Source: Pigoraptor vietnamica (taxonomy: Eukaryota; Opisthokonta; Filasterea). From it: a DNA stretch of 28,168 nt. The translations under genes and the position numbers were made by a program. Location: NCBI GenBank assembly GCA_943704525.1, contig CALSCQ010001143.1, positions 1 through 28,168 of the forward strand, in the 5' to 3' direction. Positions 17,842 to 28,168 of the stretch are shown here, one piece after another. Numbering within the stretch: position 1 is the first letter of the stretch; every line of letters starts with the position of its first letter. The notes beneath the pieces were generated by a model. That model did no database searches, was not told the origin of the DNA, and saw nothing but the letters and a program-made list of their open reading frames with translations.

Positions 17842-20639
17842 CCTCTCGGTAGTTTGCGTCTGAGCGCCGGCGACGCAGCGGCCGAGTCGATAGGTCACGT
17901 TGCTCTGTTCGAGGTCGGTTCGCGCCAAAGACACCGTGGTCACTCCTTCGCTGAGCTCAAGAGCAAGAGGGTGTTAGTGCGTGCATGCAGGCATTCCTTT
18001 GTCTTGTGCGCTGTGCTGCAGAAACAATGACACGTCGAGTGCGCCGCGTGCGAAACACGCGAGGGATGCTTGGATTACAAAAGGTGTCCGGATAACCCGT
18101 GCGAAACATTCGAATCGGAAATCGGAATGGCTGACTCGCGCCCGGCGCGGGCCAACCGGCCAGTAGAAGTTGCAACGGCCCGCAGGCGCATCGCCAGAAC
18201 AACACAGCATGCACATAGGGGTTTCATTATGCTGGGATCCGAAAAAGACAGACTACCGGCCGTTTCGGAAACGGAACGGCTATTGAACGGCGGGCAGTGA
18301 CTGGCGCCACCGGCGCTGGGCCCGGCCTGCTGAGTGCCGCAGCGGCACGGTGACCGGCCGTCCACCGGCACCAGTTCCGGCGGTTATGACAGTCTCGGAA
18401 ACTCGGGTCCGGGGCCACTGGCAGGTGCCCTGAGCTGCGAATCACTGCTGTGACCCCGCCCAATGGCCGCCGGCGACCAATCCAACTGACTGTCAATGCC
18501 GGCGGCCGCTGCCGGCCCTTGTCCGCCGTGCACTGGGCCGGCATTGCCGTTTTCAGATCTCTAATCCTGTGACCGTCAAGATTGACACAATTAATACTGG
18601 TTTGAAGGCGGCGGCCGAAGGAACGCCAATGTCAGCGCGGCGACACGTAGCAGTCCGACACTATGCGATGCAGCAGCTCATTTTCAGTCTGTATTGTTCG
18701 CAATACAATAGCTGTAAATACGAAGCGTCAAACGGCCGCGCCACGCCGGCCAAGTTTGCCCACCGCCAGCGTGCATGGCTGTTACTATCCCCCGCTCACG
18801 GTGGTGTGCGACTCGGTGAGTGTCAGTGCCTAGGGCGCTACGGTTAACTCGGAACGTCGGCGCCGCAGGCCTTCTGAACCATCCCACCTTCACGGAGTCA
18901 TGACGGCACCGACCGTCGCCATTGACAGCTGAGGGCTCGGACACGCATACAGCGGACACACACACGCAAGGGCAGTGATACGGGCCCTGGCGCACGCACA
19001 TCAACCGACCTTCCACACACTGACACGCCGATGCCGTCACAAGTGCAAGCCTTCGGCTGTCCAGTGTCAGTCGAGACCAAGGCAAGCGGTTAGCCGGAAT
19101 CGGCAAACACACAGCGCCGGTGGCCGAATCACGGCCGGTTTTGCCGCCTTGCCTCGGCGATATGTGCACGAAAAGAGACGCTCCCTGACCCAGCGCGCTT
19201 TCTACCCCGAAGCCAAGATTGGCGACCGGCACAACGGCCGAACATGCACACCGATCAGTGTCTCACCTGTCGGGCGACCCGGGCTCCGCGGCACCACACT
19301 ACAGTAAGCAAGTCCGAATGTCATCCTCTAGCGCGTGCCGCTAGCCGTGCATATTACGGCCGTGGCCGGCCACGTACACAGTCAGCAGGCTCAGAGACCG
19401 AATACTGACTCATTCGGCCGCCGTTGTAGCCGCGCAGCCTGACGAACGGCGTACTCTGATCCCTGTCAAAAACAGTCAGTGGATTACAATCGCCGGCGCA
19501 TTGTCAAATATCAGCTACTAATCAACAGTCGGCCAGTAACTGAATCGGGCGACAGCGCGGCGTGGCTAGCCCCATAGGACAGCACTAAACAGTGCCCGGC
19601 CGAGTGCCGGAGCCGAGTCTATTCAGTTAGGAAACTCTGCATACCGTGTCTGAAGCTTGCCTACGGCTCTCAATGCGTTGGGCGACTCAAGAACCGTGTC
19701 ATTGACTGCATCTCCTCGAGCCGGCCGGGGTAGTCTGAATCGGTCCCGCGGTCGGTCTCTCGGACGAAAATTTAATACAGTGCCCGGAGAGCACGGTGCA
19801 GACAAAGGTCGGAGCGGGCCGAGTCGCCAACTGAACACTGAGTGCTTTTTAAGTGCAACAGGAACCTGTTTCCAGCAGGCTGTGACCGTGACGTGGAAGG
19901 AGGCACTGGTAATCGCGCGCGTGCGTCGCCAAAAGCGGGTTAATTCCGTACGTCCCGAGTCCCGGAGGGTAACGAAACGTCATGCAGTGGAGGGTGGAGC
20001 CAGGGTTTGCCGCCGATTGCATCGCTCTCCTTCGTCGAAAAAATGGCGAGATTTGAAAATAAAAACGGAGCAATTCTCGGCCAAATTAAAGTGTAAATCG
20101 GCGGGCTTCACACCTTGCTCGCCATGGCCGCCCAATTAGGAAAACTAAGGTGAGAAAACATCTCACACACAAAATTTGACTTTTTCGTGTATTTAATTAA
20201 ACAGAAATGCTTCCCCATACACCCTACGTTCAAACGAGGTGGCGGAAATAGGGAAAAAAGCATAATAATATCCGTTCCCTACCCCTGGCGTTGTTATAGT
20301 CCAAAAAGGCAGTCACCGGGCGTCCACTCGGAGAGCCGTGTCCAAGGACACCACCCGCCTCCGGCTAATGAACTGAATGGGCTGTTTACCCTTTTAAAAT
20401 AGCCATAGACTCGACCCTCCTGACCGACACCCGGCGGGCATCCCAGCACCCCCGCACTGGCGGCCGGACGGGCGGCGGTACCGTTCACTCCCACACCCCA
20501 CGCACACACAGACGCCGCCGGTGTCACTCAGTGGGTATCCTGCGGTTTGAGAAGGCGCGTTTTCGAGTGCGCAATTTTTTCCGGCCGCAAGCTGAGCAAT
20601 TGCTGAGACCTCCAACAGAGTCGACGTACAACTGCAACC
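17842..20639. other. Gene-poor, CCGG-rich region
   Basis: About 2.8 kb upstream of ECM15 with no frame that shows codon bias, domain motifs or coherent splice sites. Between roughly 18300 and 18545 CCGG/GGCC occurs about every 20-25 bp. A 14-bp perfect palindrome lies at 19361-19374 (core GGCCGGCC). GT/CA arrays, which crowd all other spacers and introns here, are nearly absent. 20040-20300 is AT-richer and holds a short hairpin at 20149-20165 (GTGAGA stem, AAACA loop). It may be regulatory sequence, a decayed element or non-coding RNA; I cannot tell. Isolated good splice motifs (CAG|GTGAGA on the minus strand near 19266; GTGAGT on + near 18815) occur but I could not build a gene from them. 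Confidence 0.45.
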
Positions 20640-21426
20640 ATGCACGGTGAGTCCAGTCGTTCTTCAACTATTGACCGGACACTCCGCTGAGAAATTCTCG
20701 GCAGTGTTGAAGACGCCGGTTCCGTCTCCCCGCCTCGCATGCAACTGCATTCCACAGACTGTATGCCGCGCACATTAATACTGCCCGCTGACGCCTTTCC
20801 CCCGAACCGTTGATGCGCAGTCGGTTGGGCGCACGCCGTTGTCAGGGGTGAGTCCGGAGCCGACCGACTCGGTCTCCTTACACTAGCTGCCAGCCGACGC
20901 CCACAAGGAGGTGGAAGCGTGAATTGTGTCCCAGGCATTGCCGCGCTTTGCCTCGTTCACGGCACGCGATCCGGCAGTCAGTTGTCTCCTGGTTTGACTG
21001 TTGCCATCATAGGGCAGTCTGACACCTTCCCACGTTGTCCTCGCAGTCTTTGCCAGCATTTTCCGTGAGTATGCAACTCGCTGCCCATTGGCTGCAAGCC
21101 AGCCAACTGCCGTCGTGGCCGCGCGCAGTCAACCGACTCTGCGGCTGAGTCAACGGCTGAGCCGGCCAAACACGTCAGCCGGCCCGTCTCGACCGGCGTG
21201 ACGGTTGCGCGACTGAAGTGCTCGCGGGCTCACCGCCTGTCCAAAGTACTGTAGACACGGCCCTGTTCACTCACTTTCCTCCCCTCTTTTTCCGGCCCGT
21301 CACTTCGCAGGTTGCAAGAAGCGCGCCTCCCGTGCCTCGTCTGCCGCCGGTGCCGCGGGCGAGGCGGCCGCCCACGAGGCTGGCCATCAGGCCGCGCACG
21401 CTGCCATCTCCGCCATTGCCTCGTAA
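20640..21426 (+). CDS. Candidate four-exon micro-exon gene, 55 aa
   Basis: Not recognised; the model is built from splice signals alone. Exons 20640-20646, 20821-20847, 21047-21064 and 21311-21426 are separated by introns of 174, 199 and 246 bp. All three donors are GTGAGT, all three acceptors CGCAG, and all introns are phase 1, so the frame closes from ATG to TAA (168 nt). The predicted protein has a hydrophobic or amphipathic segment at residues 3-17 (VGWAHAVVRVFASIF), a basic patch RCKKR, then an Ala/Ser/His-rich tail rich in AA and HxA steps. The last exon has strongly GC-ending codons like the sure genes here, unlike the surrounding sequence. The start sits in a fair context (CAACCATG). 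Extra 5' exons are possible. No homology can be claimed. Confidence 0.45.
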
Positions 21427-21843
21427 GGCATTGCGACCAGCGGCGTAAGAAGGCCGGCATGCCGGACAGCGTTGTCGTTGGACGGAGGACAGCCAAGTCC
21501 GACCGCCGTGCTTCAATTTTAACTACTCCCGACTCTTCATTTCGGCGCATCTAACCGGCGTTTCCAATTAAAACTGCCGTGCTGACCTTGAACGAAACCC
21601 TCCGTCCACCCAGTTTAGGACCCTCCGCCAGTGTTGGACAGTCCATGCACGCAGAATAGTAAGGTACGGCGGCCGAGAAAAAACCGCAGAAACTGACAAG
21701 ATACAGTTGTGACGGTACCGTATATATGTCACCATATTCTCAAAGCCGACGTCCTGAGCGGGCAGCGACACGACTGAACCAATAGCACCAACGCAGTTGA
21801 CTGCCGCAGCATATATTACATAAATTACAAGCCATTCACCGTC
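21427..21843. other. Convergent spacer
   Basis: About 420 bp between the end of the micro-exon candidate and the stop of the LRRCC1-like gene. The stretch near 21800-21840 is AT-rich (ATATATTACATAAATTAC) and may hold the poly(A) signal of the minus-strand gene. No gene seen. Confidence 0.4.
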
Positions 21844-24800
21844 TCAGTGGGATGTCAAAAGACTCCGTTGCATCTCTGCAATGGCACTCGAAAAGCGGCC
21901 GATGCGCTCGTCCGCGTCCCTCTCGCGTCGCTCAATGTCAACGAGCAACTGGCGCATCTCGTCCTCGGTGCGAAGGACCTGCACACACACATCGTCATTC
22001 TCCATTTAGTATTTAGTGTGACAGACACCCCCTCAGACTCATGCCCGTCCCCCCCCCCCCCCCCCCCCCCCCCGGCGGTTGCAACACCGAATTCGACGAC
22101 TACAGAACTATCATGGGGCTTGAATTCAGTTCCGGTTGGTCGACACCCACCTGGGCCCTCGCAGCGTCAACCTCGCCGCGCATGAGTTGCGCGTCACGTT
22201 GTGCGTCGTCCAGCATGCGGGACGTCTCCGACAGGCGCTTGCGGAGGTTTGTTACCTCCACACGCAGCCGCCTGTAACGGGAGCGCCACATGAGATTGGA
22301 GAGTATCGCACACTCTCTGATAATTCGCTTCCATGACACAAAAGTTTACCACACAAAATCAACAAACAAACATCCCAACAGCAACAACCACAGCTCACAA
22401 CCTACCGCATCTCCTCCTTCATCGCGCCGATTTCCCTCTCCGCGTCCTCTCGCACGGCCTTCTCCTTCGCTGCAAACGCGCGCTTGAGGTCGCCCACTTC
22501 GCGCTCAACGGCGGCCAGTGCGCGGTCCTTGCTGTCGTTTGCCTCCCGCAGTCGCTCAAGCTCCGCATCACGTCCTTCCGTCGCGCCCTTAATTTCCGCG
22601 AGCGCGTTTTCGCTCGCCTCCAGTGCCTCCTGTTATGGCGCGTCGGAATGTAAGACACCCCACAAAGCGCAACAACTTGCCAAGAGCAGTGCGCCGACAG
22701 CGGAGGGGGAATAGAACGCAACAGGGACCCAACAACAATTCATAGAAGCAAATGTACCGACAACAGAGGAGGGGGTAGGAGTAGAACACAGACAGGCCCC
22801 CCCCCCCCCCCCCACCTGCAGCGCACGCGATGAAGCAATTTCGTCGTCAAGGCGCTGTTCCAACTGCTGCATTCGATCGGCGTGCCTGTCGCGAATGTCA
22901 GCGATGTCCGCCTTGAGCTTGCGAATGGTTTCGCCCTGGTCGTCCACCAGCTGCGACGACGGAAAGTGACGAACGCGAGGCAATGAGGGGAAGAACGAAG
23001 TGGAACACACTTTGGACGAACTGCGAAGTGAAATCAAGGGACAGCAGAAGAGGTCTCCCCAACCACGGTCACGTGACTAATCCATCAGCTCCCTTCTTCT
23101 TCCAACCCCATCAAATACATACACACACCGCACACAACAGCACAACAGCACCAACAGCACATGCAATAAGGGAGTGGCGCAAGAGTTCGCGAGGAAACGG
23201 CCGCACCACCTTCGATTTGACCGTCGCTGCGTCCTTCCACTTGGCCGCTTCCTGCTTAAAGTGGGCAAGCTCATCGCCGAGCGTTGCGACCTTTGCCTCG
23301 AGCAGTCCGCGCGCCTGCGCAAGTGACGCACCCTGTGACGCAAGCTCCTGCAACAAACAAAAAAACAAGCGCCGCAGTGAGCAATGCAGTCACGTTCCAT
23401 TCGGGTGATATGAGGTGGAGCAGAATCGACCGTTTGCCCAACCACGTGACACTGATTGAAAAAGGGACACAGAGACGTGAAGTGTCGATCGTTTGACTGG
23501 GCACATCAACCACGAACACAAAACCCCATTCACCGCCAACACTGGCTCCCACATTCTCCCTTTCCGTTGCCCACCTGCGACCACAGCTCCTTCTCCTGTT
23601 GGAGCCTCAACAAATGCGACTCGGACGCCGCCAAACGCGCGCGCATTTCGTCCTCGCCGCGACGCGCCGCCGCCGCCTCTTCACGCCACCGGCGCAGCTG
23701 GTCCACCTCGTCGTGTGCGCGCGCAACCTCTTCCCGTGCCACTGCGACCGCCTCGTCACGTGACGCGATGAGTTCCCGGATGCGGTCCTTCTGCTCCTTC
23801 ACCATCTCGGTCAACTCGCGGACGACGGAAACGGCGCGCTGTTCGCCGTCGACCGCCGCCTTTTCCCGTTCGGAGACGTCTGGTGAGGGGAGACGGTGCG
23901 TGCGTGTCGTGTGTTCAGAGCAAGCTCAAGTATGCGGACAACCACAGCATAGGAAATCCACGCACACACAAGCTCCAAAGCGAATACAACACTGTACGCA
24001 AGCAACACGCTCAACACGCATGAATGCGCAACCATCCCGCCCACCCGCAAGGGCCTCCTCAGCGTCTGCGAGAGCCTGCTTGAGACCAGCGCGGCGATTG
24101 CGCTCGTAGACAAGCGCCTCGCGGAATTCTGCCTCGAGTGCGGCGTACTTCGACTGCCACTGCGCAACGACCGACTCCCAACGCTGAAACGGAGGGAAAA
24201 ACGGTATGCGTTCCGTTAAGTGAAGCATGGCAGCTTCATGGCGCCGCTCAACAAAGCACACCAGCAAAACACAACAACAAGAGGGAGATAAGAAGAAGGC
24301 ACACCACGCGCACACACGTTAACCTCACACACCTATTTCTCCAAGAAGAAATAAACCCATTGACGACCGCATGCATGAGCACACACGTCAGCTTCGCCCA
24401 CACGTCCACACACCTGCTTCTCGCCGTCCCTCTCCCGCTGGAGCATTGCCTCGAAATCGGCCGATCGGCTGTCCAGACGGCGACTGAGCTCTTCCCTGTG
24501 CTCCACTTCGCGCGCGGCGAGAAGGGCCTGCGAGCCACCGCAAAGTGAGCGAATGTGCAACACAGAGCATAGCGAGTGATTGAAAACGGCACACTATCAT
24601 CACTGAAGAATTGTTGTTGGCTGTCTGCGCAATTGTAGTGACAGCGACCAATATAGCATACTTTGCATACACGAGATAAGAGTCGCCGCCCAATTGGCTC
24701 GGGAACGTGGCCAATACGCACCTGCAACTTCTGCACCTCTTTGCGCCCAAACTTCACGGTGTCGCGGCAAATGTCGAGCTCCGCCGACACGGCCGAGAGC

Positions 24801-25365
24801 TGCAAGGATGTAACACTGCTCAGTAACAGAAATGGCACATCTATCCTAACCCGTGAGCATTTCAGGAACATACACTTGAGACACCGATAACACACAGACA
24901 CACATACACGCACGCACGCACACAACACACGCGCGCACAAAACACAACGCTTATAGAAGACTATTCACCTCCTTCTCAAGCCTCTTGGTTTTCTCCGCGG
25001 AGTGCTCCACCGCAGCGGCCGCGTCCACTCGCAGCGCCTCCGCCTGCGCTGCGAGTGCGTCCGCGTGTGCCTTTCGCTCCTCCGCAATCCGACGGAGGGA
25101 CTCCATCTCGACTGCCGAGCGCTCGCTTGCTACAGCGCGCTCGTGACGCAGCGCTTCGGCCTCTGCCGACGACAGCTGTGCAGCACGCTGAGCGTCGCGC
25201 AATTCGGTGGAAAGGGCCACGCGCGAGGCTTCGGCGGCTTTCAATTGCGCGTCGCGTTCGGAGAGTAGGCGCGCGAGGTCATCGATGCGACGCGTCAGCG
25301 CAAGCTCGCGAACTTCGTAGTCTGCAGAAGATAGAGGCGTTAGCGAGTTCTATTGCGCAAGCGCA

Positions 25366-25425
<60 letters not shown>

Positions 25426-27792
25426 GCACGCACAGAGTAACAGGACTTCACAACACGCAAGCACCCACCTCTCCTCTCTTGCAGCGGCACCCCGTCCGTC
25501 CCGTCGTCGTCCCCGGCCGTGTCGCTTCCCGCCTGTGCCTCCATCGACTGCGTCACCGCATCCACGATGTCGGCCTCACTCAGCACAGCAACACGACGCG
25601 TCGTCTTTCGAGGCTCCTCGTGACGCTCCACTCGCACCGCTCCTTCGCGTTCAACTGCATGGCCATCCAGCAACGCATTCGCACCCTCATTGCGCTCGCC
25701 GCGCGCATGCTCGCGTCGCATCGACGCGTGGCTATCGTCCACGGCGCGAGACTGCGGTGCTGGCTGCGTGTTCGCGCGCGCAAGCACAGCCGAGGCCTCC
25801 CTCTTGAGCCGCTCCCTCGTTGCCATGTCCTTGGCCATTGCTGCGCGCGCTGCGAGCGATGCGTTCGGATCGACGGGGCGCCGAGTGGGCGGCGTCCGTG
25901 GCGCAACCCTTTCTTCCGTTGGCCTTTGCCGCCCTTTTGTGGGCGGTACGTCCCTTTCGTCACGCGAGTGAGCGGCCGTACGCGGCTTCCCCTTCGACGG
26001 CGAAGTTTCCGCTTCGCGCACACCCGGCGACGCACTCGCGTCGTAGTCGTACGGGTTTGGCCGCTGTCGGTGGTACCTGTCCAGCACGTGATCGATGCGC
26101 GACCTGCCGGAACTGGCACCCCCTTCCCCCTCGCCCATGTCCGCGTCACTTGACACGGCCCTCGCCACTTTTGGCTGAGCCTTATGCTGCCTTCCACCGC
26201 CCCGGATGGACGCACCCGCACGCGCTCCGCCCGCACTTCCCTCGTCGTCGCCGGCCACGTGATCTCCACTTCCGGATGCATTCAGCGAGATGGATGTCTG
26301 GACAGCCTCGTCCCTTCCCGCCAAAAGCGCACCGCTATCAAACGACGTTCCCACGTCTGCGCGTGTGCGCTGACGCTCGTGCTCCACTTGAGCTGCCGTT
26401 TCAACACTCGCAGCAGGGGTGACCCGCACGGGTGGGACATCGCGTGCGACGGCCGAGTCAAGCTCTCCCAACAGAGCGAGATAACCGGCGAGTGGGTCGT
26501 CGTCGCCGCCGTCCGCGCTCGGAGGCCTGACGGAGCGTCCATATCTATCGACGCCGTCGAGCGACGCGAGAGAAGGGACGCTCGCGAAGGCAGCGGGGCG
26601 GTAGTTGGGGTCGCTGCAGATGGGATTGGACGGGTCGGAGGGGAGGGCGGCGCCGCTGGAGAGCGACAGGAACGAGAGATGGATGCACGCGGAGAGATGC
26701 CCAAGTTCCGATGTGGACGATATGCGATTGACACTGCGATGGGGATACGAAAGGCGTTGAAGCACATCGCTGCCAGCCCAACGGAGAGAGAGGATAGCAA
26801 CTGTCACCCGCAGAACAGCTGGCTCCAGGCGCGAGTCGCACTTTGCCGCAGAAAACGCGCGCGCGACAGAGGAAAACTGTAACCACCCATTACTCCCCAG
26901 CGAAGCATCCAACCCGTCTCAGACTATTCTCCTACAAAGCGAAAGAAGAGAAGCGCCTCTGACAATACTGTCTCGCTATAGAGTGCAAGAAGAGAAGCGC
27001 CCATCTCAACCCGACGAGCCTCAGACAATACTCTGGCTTGATGGAGTGAAAACTCACCGCAGGTCGAGCGAGCGCAGCGCGTGGTCTGCGCCGCCGAGTT
27101 CCCTCATTCCGTCCAACGCCACAATTGCGTTGAAGGAGAGGTTGAGGACCTCCAGCTGCCGCAGTCCGCCGAGTCCATCGACCCTGCGTGCGCATTCATG
27201 GGACAACAGCGAGTAAGGAGGTGCACGCAGTATCGCTGGTTACAACAACAACGCACGCACACACACACATACACACCAACACAAGCGCACACTAACAGTC
27301 ACAGAAGCCGAACGGCAATATAACTTCCTAGGTATAGACAGATCGTATCGTACGTGCTCTCTACTGCCACGCAGCATCAGTCCATACCTGGTGAGCCTGT
27401 TGCCAGCAAGGTTCAGAACGCGCAGTGACGACAGCGCACCCAACCCCTCAATGCGATTAATCTGATTCGAAGAGAGGTCGAGTCTTCGTAGGCTCACGAG
27501 TCCCTCGAGGCCCTCGATACGGCTGATGTAATTGCAATGCAAGACGAGAGAGCTGCCGCGAGAACGAGACGGTGAGCTTCAAAAAGTAAAGTCCACATTT
27601 GTTAAAACCATTAATATTGCGACGACAACGCCACTTTCGCACACAGCAAGGTGTGGACACCCACACAATCCCGTCATATCCCCCGCCAGAAAGCCCCAGC
27701 GCCGACAACGACGTAATGCCGGCGTCAATTAGCGAGAGCTCGCGCTCGTCTGGGCGTGCAACAACACGCGAGCGCGCCTCCCTCCGCGCCAT
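21844..27792 (-). CDS. LRRCC1: LRRCC1-like leucine-rich repeat and coiled-coil centrosomal protein, 14 exons
   Basis: Probable centriole/cilium-base protein. Exons in gene order: 27792-27665, 27552-27388, 27183-27058, 26733-25469, 25321-24969, 24799-24722, 24527-24414, 24183-24045, 23879-23575, 23347-23210, 22950-22816, 22629-22406, 22271-22151, 21978-21844; phases close to 1141 aa. Exons 1-4 encode SDS22-type repeats (LHCNYISRIEGLEGL, LDLSSNQINRIEGLGAL, LNLAGNRLTRVDGLGGL, LNLSFNAIVALDGM, then LDLRVNRI) and a cap region (DPSNPICSDPNYR), in the same order as LRRCC1. Exon 4 continues with about 350 residues of low-complexity, charged, presumably disordered sequence. Exons 5-14 are almost continuous heptad-rich coiled coil (for example LEQRLDDEIASSRALQ). 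The start at 27792 is the first ATG in the LRR frame. Other LRR plus coiled-coil centrosomal proteins such as CEP72 are less similar in layout. Confidence 0.85.
22049..22073 (-). repeat. 25-nt G homopolymer (C on + strand) in LRRCC1-like intron 13
   Basis: Uninterrupted run of 25 C on the + strand, so G in gene sense, within the intron 21979-22150. Confidence 0.95.
22797..22813 (-). repeat. 17-nt G homopolymer abutting a 5' splice site
   Basis: 17 C on the + strand, directly next to the GT of the donor at 22815-22814. In gene sense the exon end CAG is followed by GT and then 17 G, making the first 19 bases of intron 11 GT plus poly-G. Confidence 0.95.
25368..25422 (-). repeat. GT microsatellite in LRRCC1-like intron 4
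   Basis: (CA)n of more than 50 bp on the + strand, (GT)n in gene sense, in the intron between 25322 and 25468. Confidence 0.95.
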
Positions 27793-28168
27793 CGTCGTGA
27801 TTGGGAACGAGCGGGAAAGGAAAGGGAGAGAAGAGACCTCAGTTTTTGGCAGTCGTAGGCCATCGAGGAGGGAGAGAGAGACGAGAGGACAGCACCTTTG
27901 CTAGCCAGCCATCTCTCCAAAATAATGGCGACTTGTCGCTCACACTGTTTTTCAAATAGCGCGCCAAGTCACGTGCCTATCGTGTTACCAGGACGATGTA
28001 CATGTCAGGAAAAAGTTGTCTCCTATAATCCTTATTTGGAAGAAATTAAGCACTGTTACGAACCTGAACCATCCGGGGCGTGCGCCTGTCCGGTCACGTG
28101 CGGTCCTCGATCACGTGCGTGGGTGACTTTGGAATTTTCTGGTGGCTGTCCTCCTGGCTGCTAGTCGA
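27793..28168. promoter_or_regulatory. 5' flank of the LRRCC1-like gene with three CACGTG boxes
   Basis: 376 bp upstream of the LRRCC1-like start. CACGTG occurs at 27970-27975, 28095-28100 and 28112-28117, the last two 17 bp apart and each preceded by a T. A + strand frame from ATG 27925 to TAG 28162-28164 (79 aa, ten Cys) is open, but its codons lack the GC-ending bias of the sure genes and it overlaps the presumed promoter; I treat it as unproven. Confidence 0.4.

Noticed and set aside
18815-18868. Possible 54-bp intron (GTGAGT...CGCAG)
   Set aside because: Shorter than every supported intron here, and neither flank encodes a credible exon.
19657-20139. 160-codon + strand frame in the gene-poor region
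   Set aside because: Arg/Ser-rich without codon bias, motif or matching splice context; considered chance.
20149-20165. Hairpin GTGAGA-loop-TCTCAC as a terminator or RNA gene
   Set aside because: A 6-bp stem is expected often by chance and no Pol III boxes or conserved RNA motifs accompany it.
20528-20938. 136-codon minus strand frame
   Set aside because: No motif, no codon bias, and it overlaps the better-supported micro-exon candidate on the other strand.
25353-26882. Long + strand frames rich in Arg, Ala and Ser
   Set aside because: Antisense to the large exon 4 of the LRRCC1-like gene, which is fixed by LRR motifs and splice phases.

Overview
This is a stretch of a GC-rich, intron-dense nuclear genome, most likely from a flagellated unicellular eukaryote. 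The evidence is spliceosomal introns (mostly GT-AG, 70-450 bp) in nearly every gene, a PPIL2-type spliceosomal cyclophilin, a complete DIS3/RRP44 exosome nuclease, a mitochondrial ribosomal protein, and an LRRCC1-like centriolar/ciliary coiled-coil protein. I cannot name the lineage. Introns and promoters are full of GT/CA dinucleotide arrays and long G/C homopolymers. There is no bacterial, plasmid or CRISPR signature.

Layout, left to right. (1) 62-2493 (+): 3' part of a PPIL2 homologue, its 5' end outside the window. (2) 2769-4778 (+): type II membrane glycosyltransferase resembling GT92. (3) 4811-5473 (+): exons encoding a FAF2-like UBX domain with no recognisable 5' part; they abut the glycosyltransferase and contain a one-base splice-phase mismatch. 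(4) 5813-7858 (+): a single-exon 681-aa trypsin-like protein of unknown role. (5) 8413-14898 (-): complete 18-exon DIS3. (6) 14899-15250: short divergent promoter. (7) 15251-16575 (+): three-exon mL58/MRP-L20-like mitochondrial ribosomal protein. (8) 17106-17841 (-): two-exon ECM15/UPF0045 family gene. (9) 17842-20639: about 2.8 kb with no convincing gene, rich in CCGG/GGCC and poor in the microsatellites seen elsewhere. (10) 20640-21426 (+): a candidate small gene of four exons, three of them tiny, all joined by phase-1 introns. (11) 21844-27792 (-): complete 14-exon LRRCC1-like gene. (12) 27793-28168: its upstream region with three CACGTG motifs.

Most genes are housekeeping and unrelated in pathway: splicing/ubiquitin, protein glycosylation, RNA decay, mitochondrial translation, and centrosome/cilium. 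They look like ordinary compact-eukaryote neighbours rather than one system. The observations most worth checking are the micro-exon gene candidate, the glycosyltransferase/UBX junction, the trypsin-like protein that seems to lack the usual catalytic histidine, and the long G tracts, which all lie in introns in sense orientation. Exon models were built by hand from splice signals and reading-frame continuity. For DIS3, the mL58-like gene, ECM15 and LRRCC1 the phases close from start to stop; for PPIL2 they close across the part visible here.
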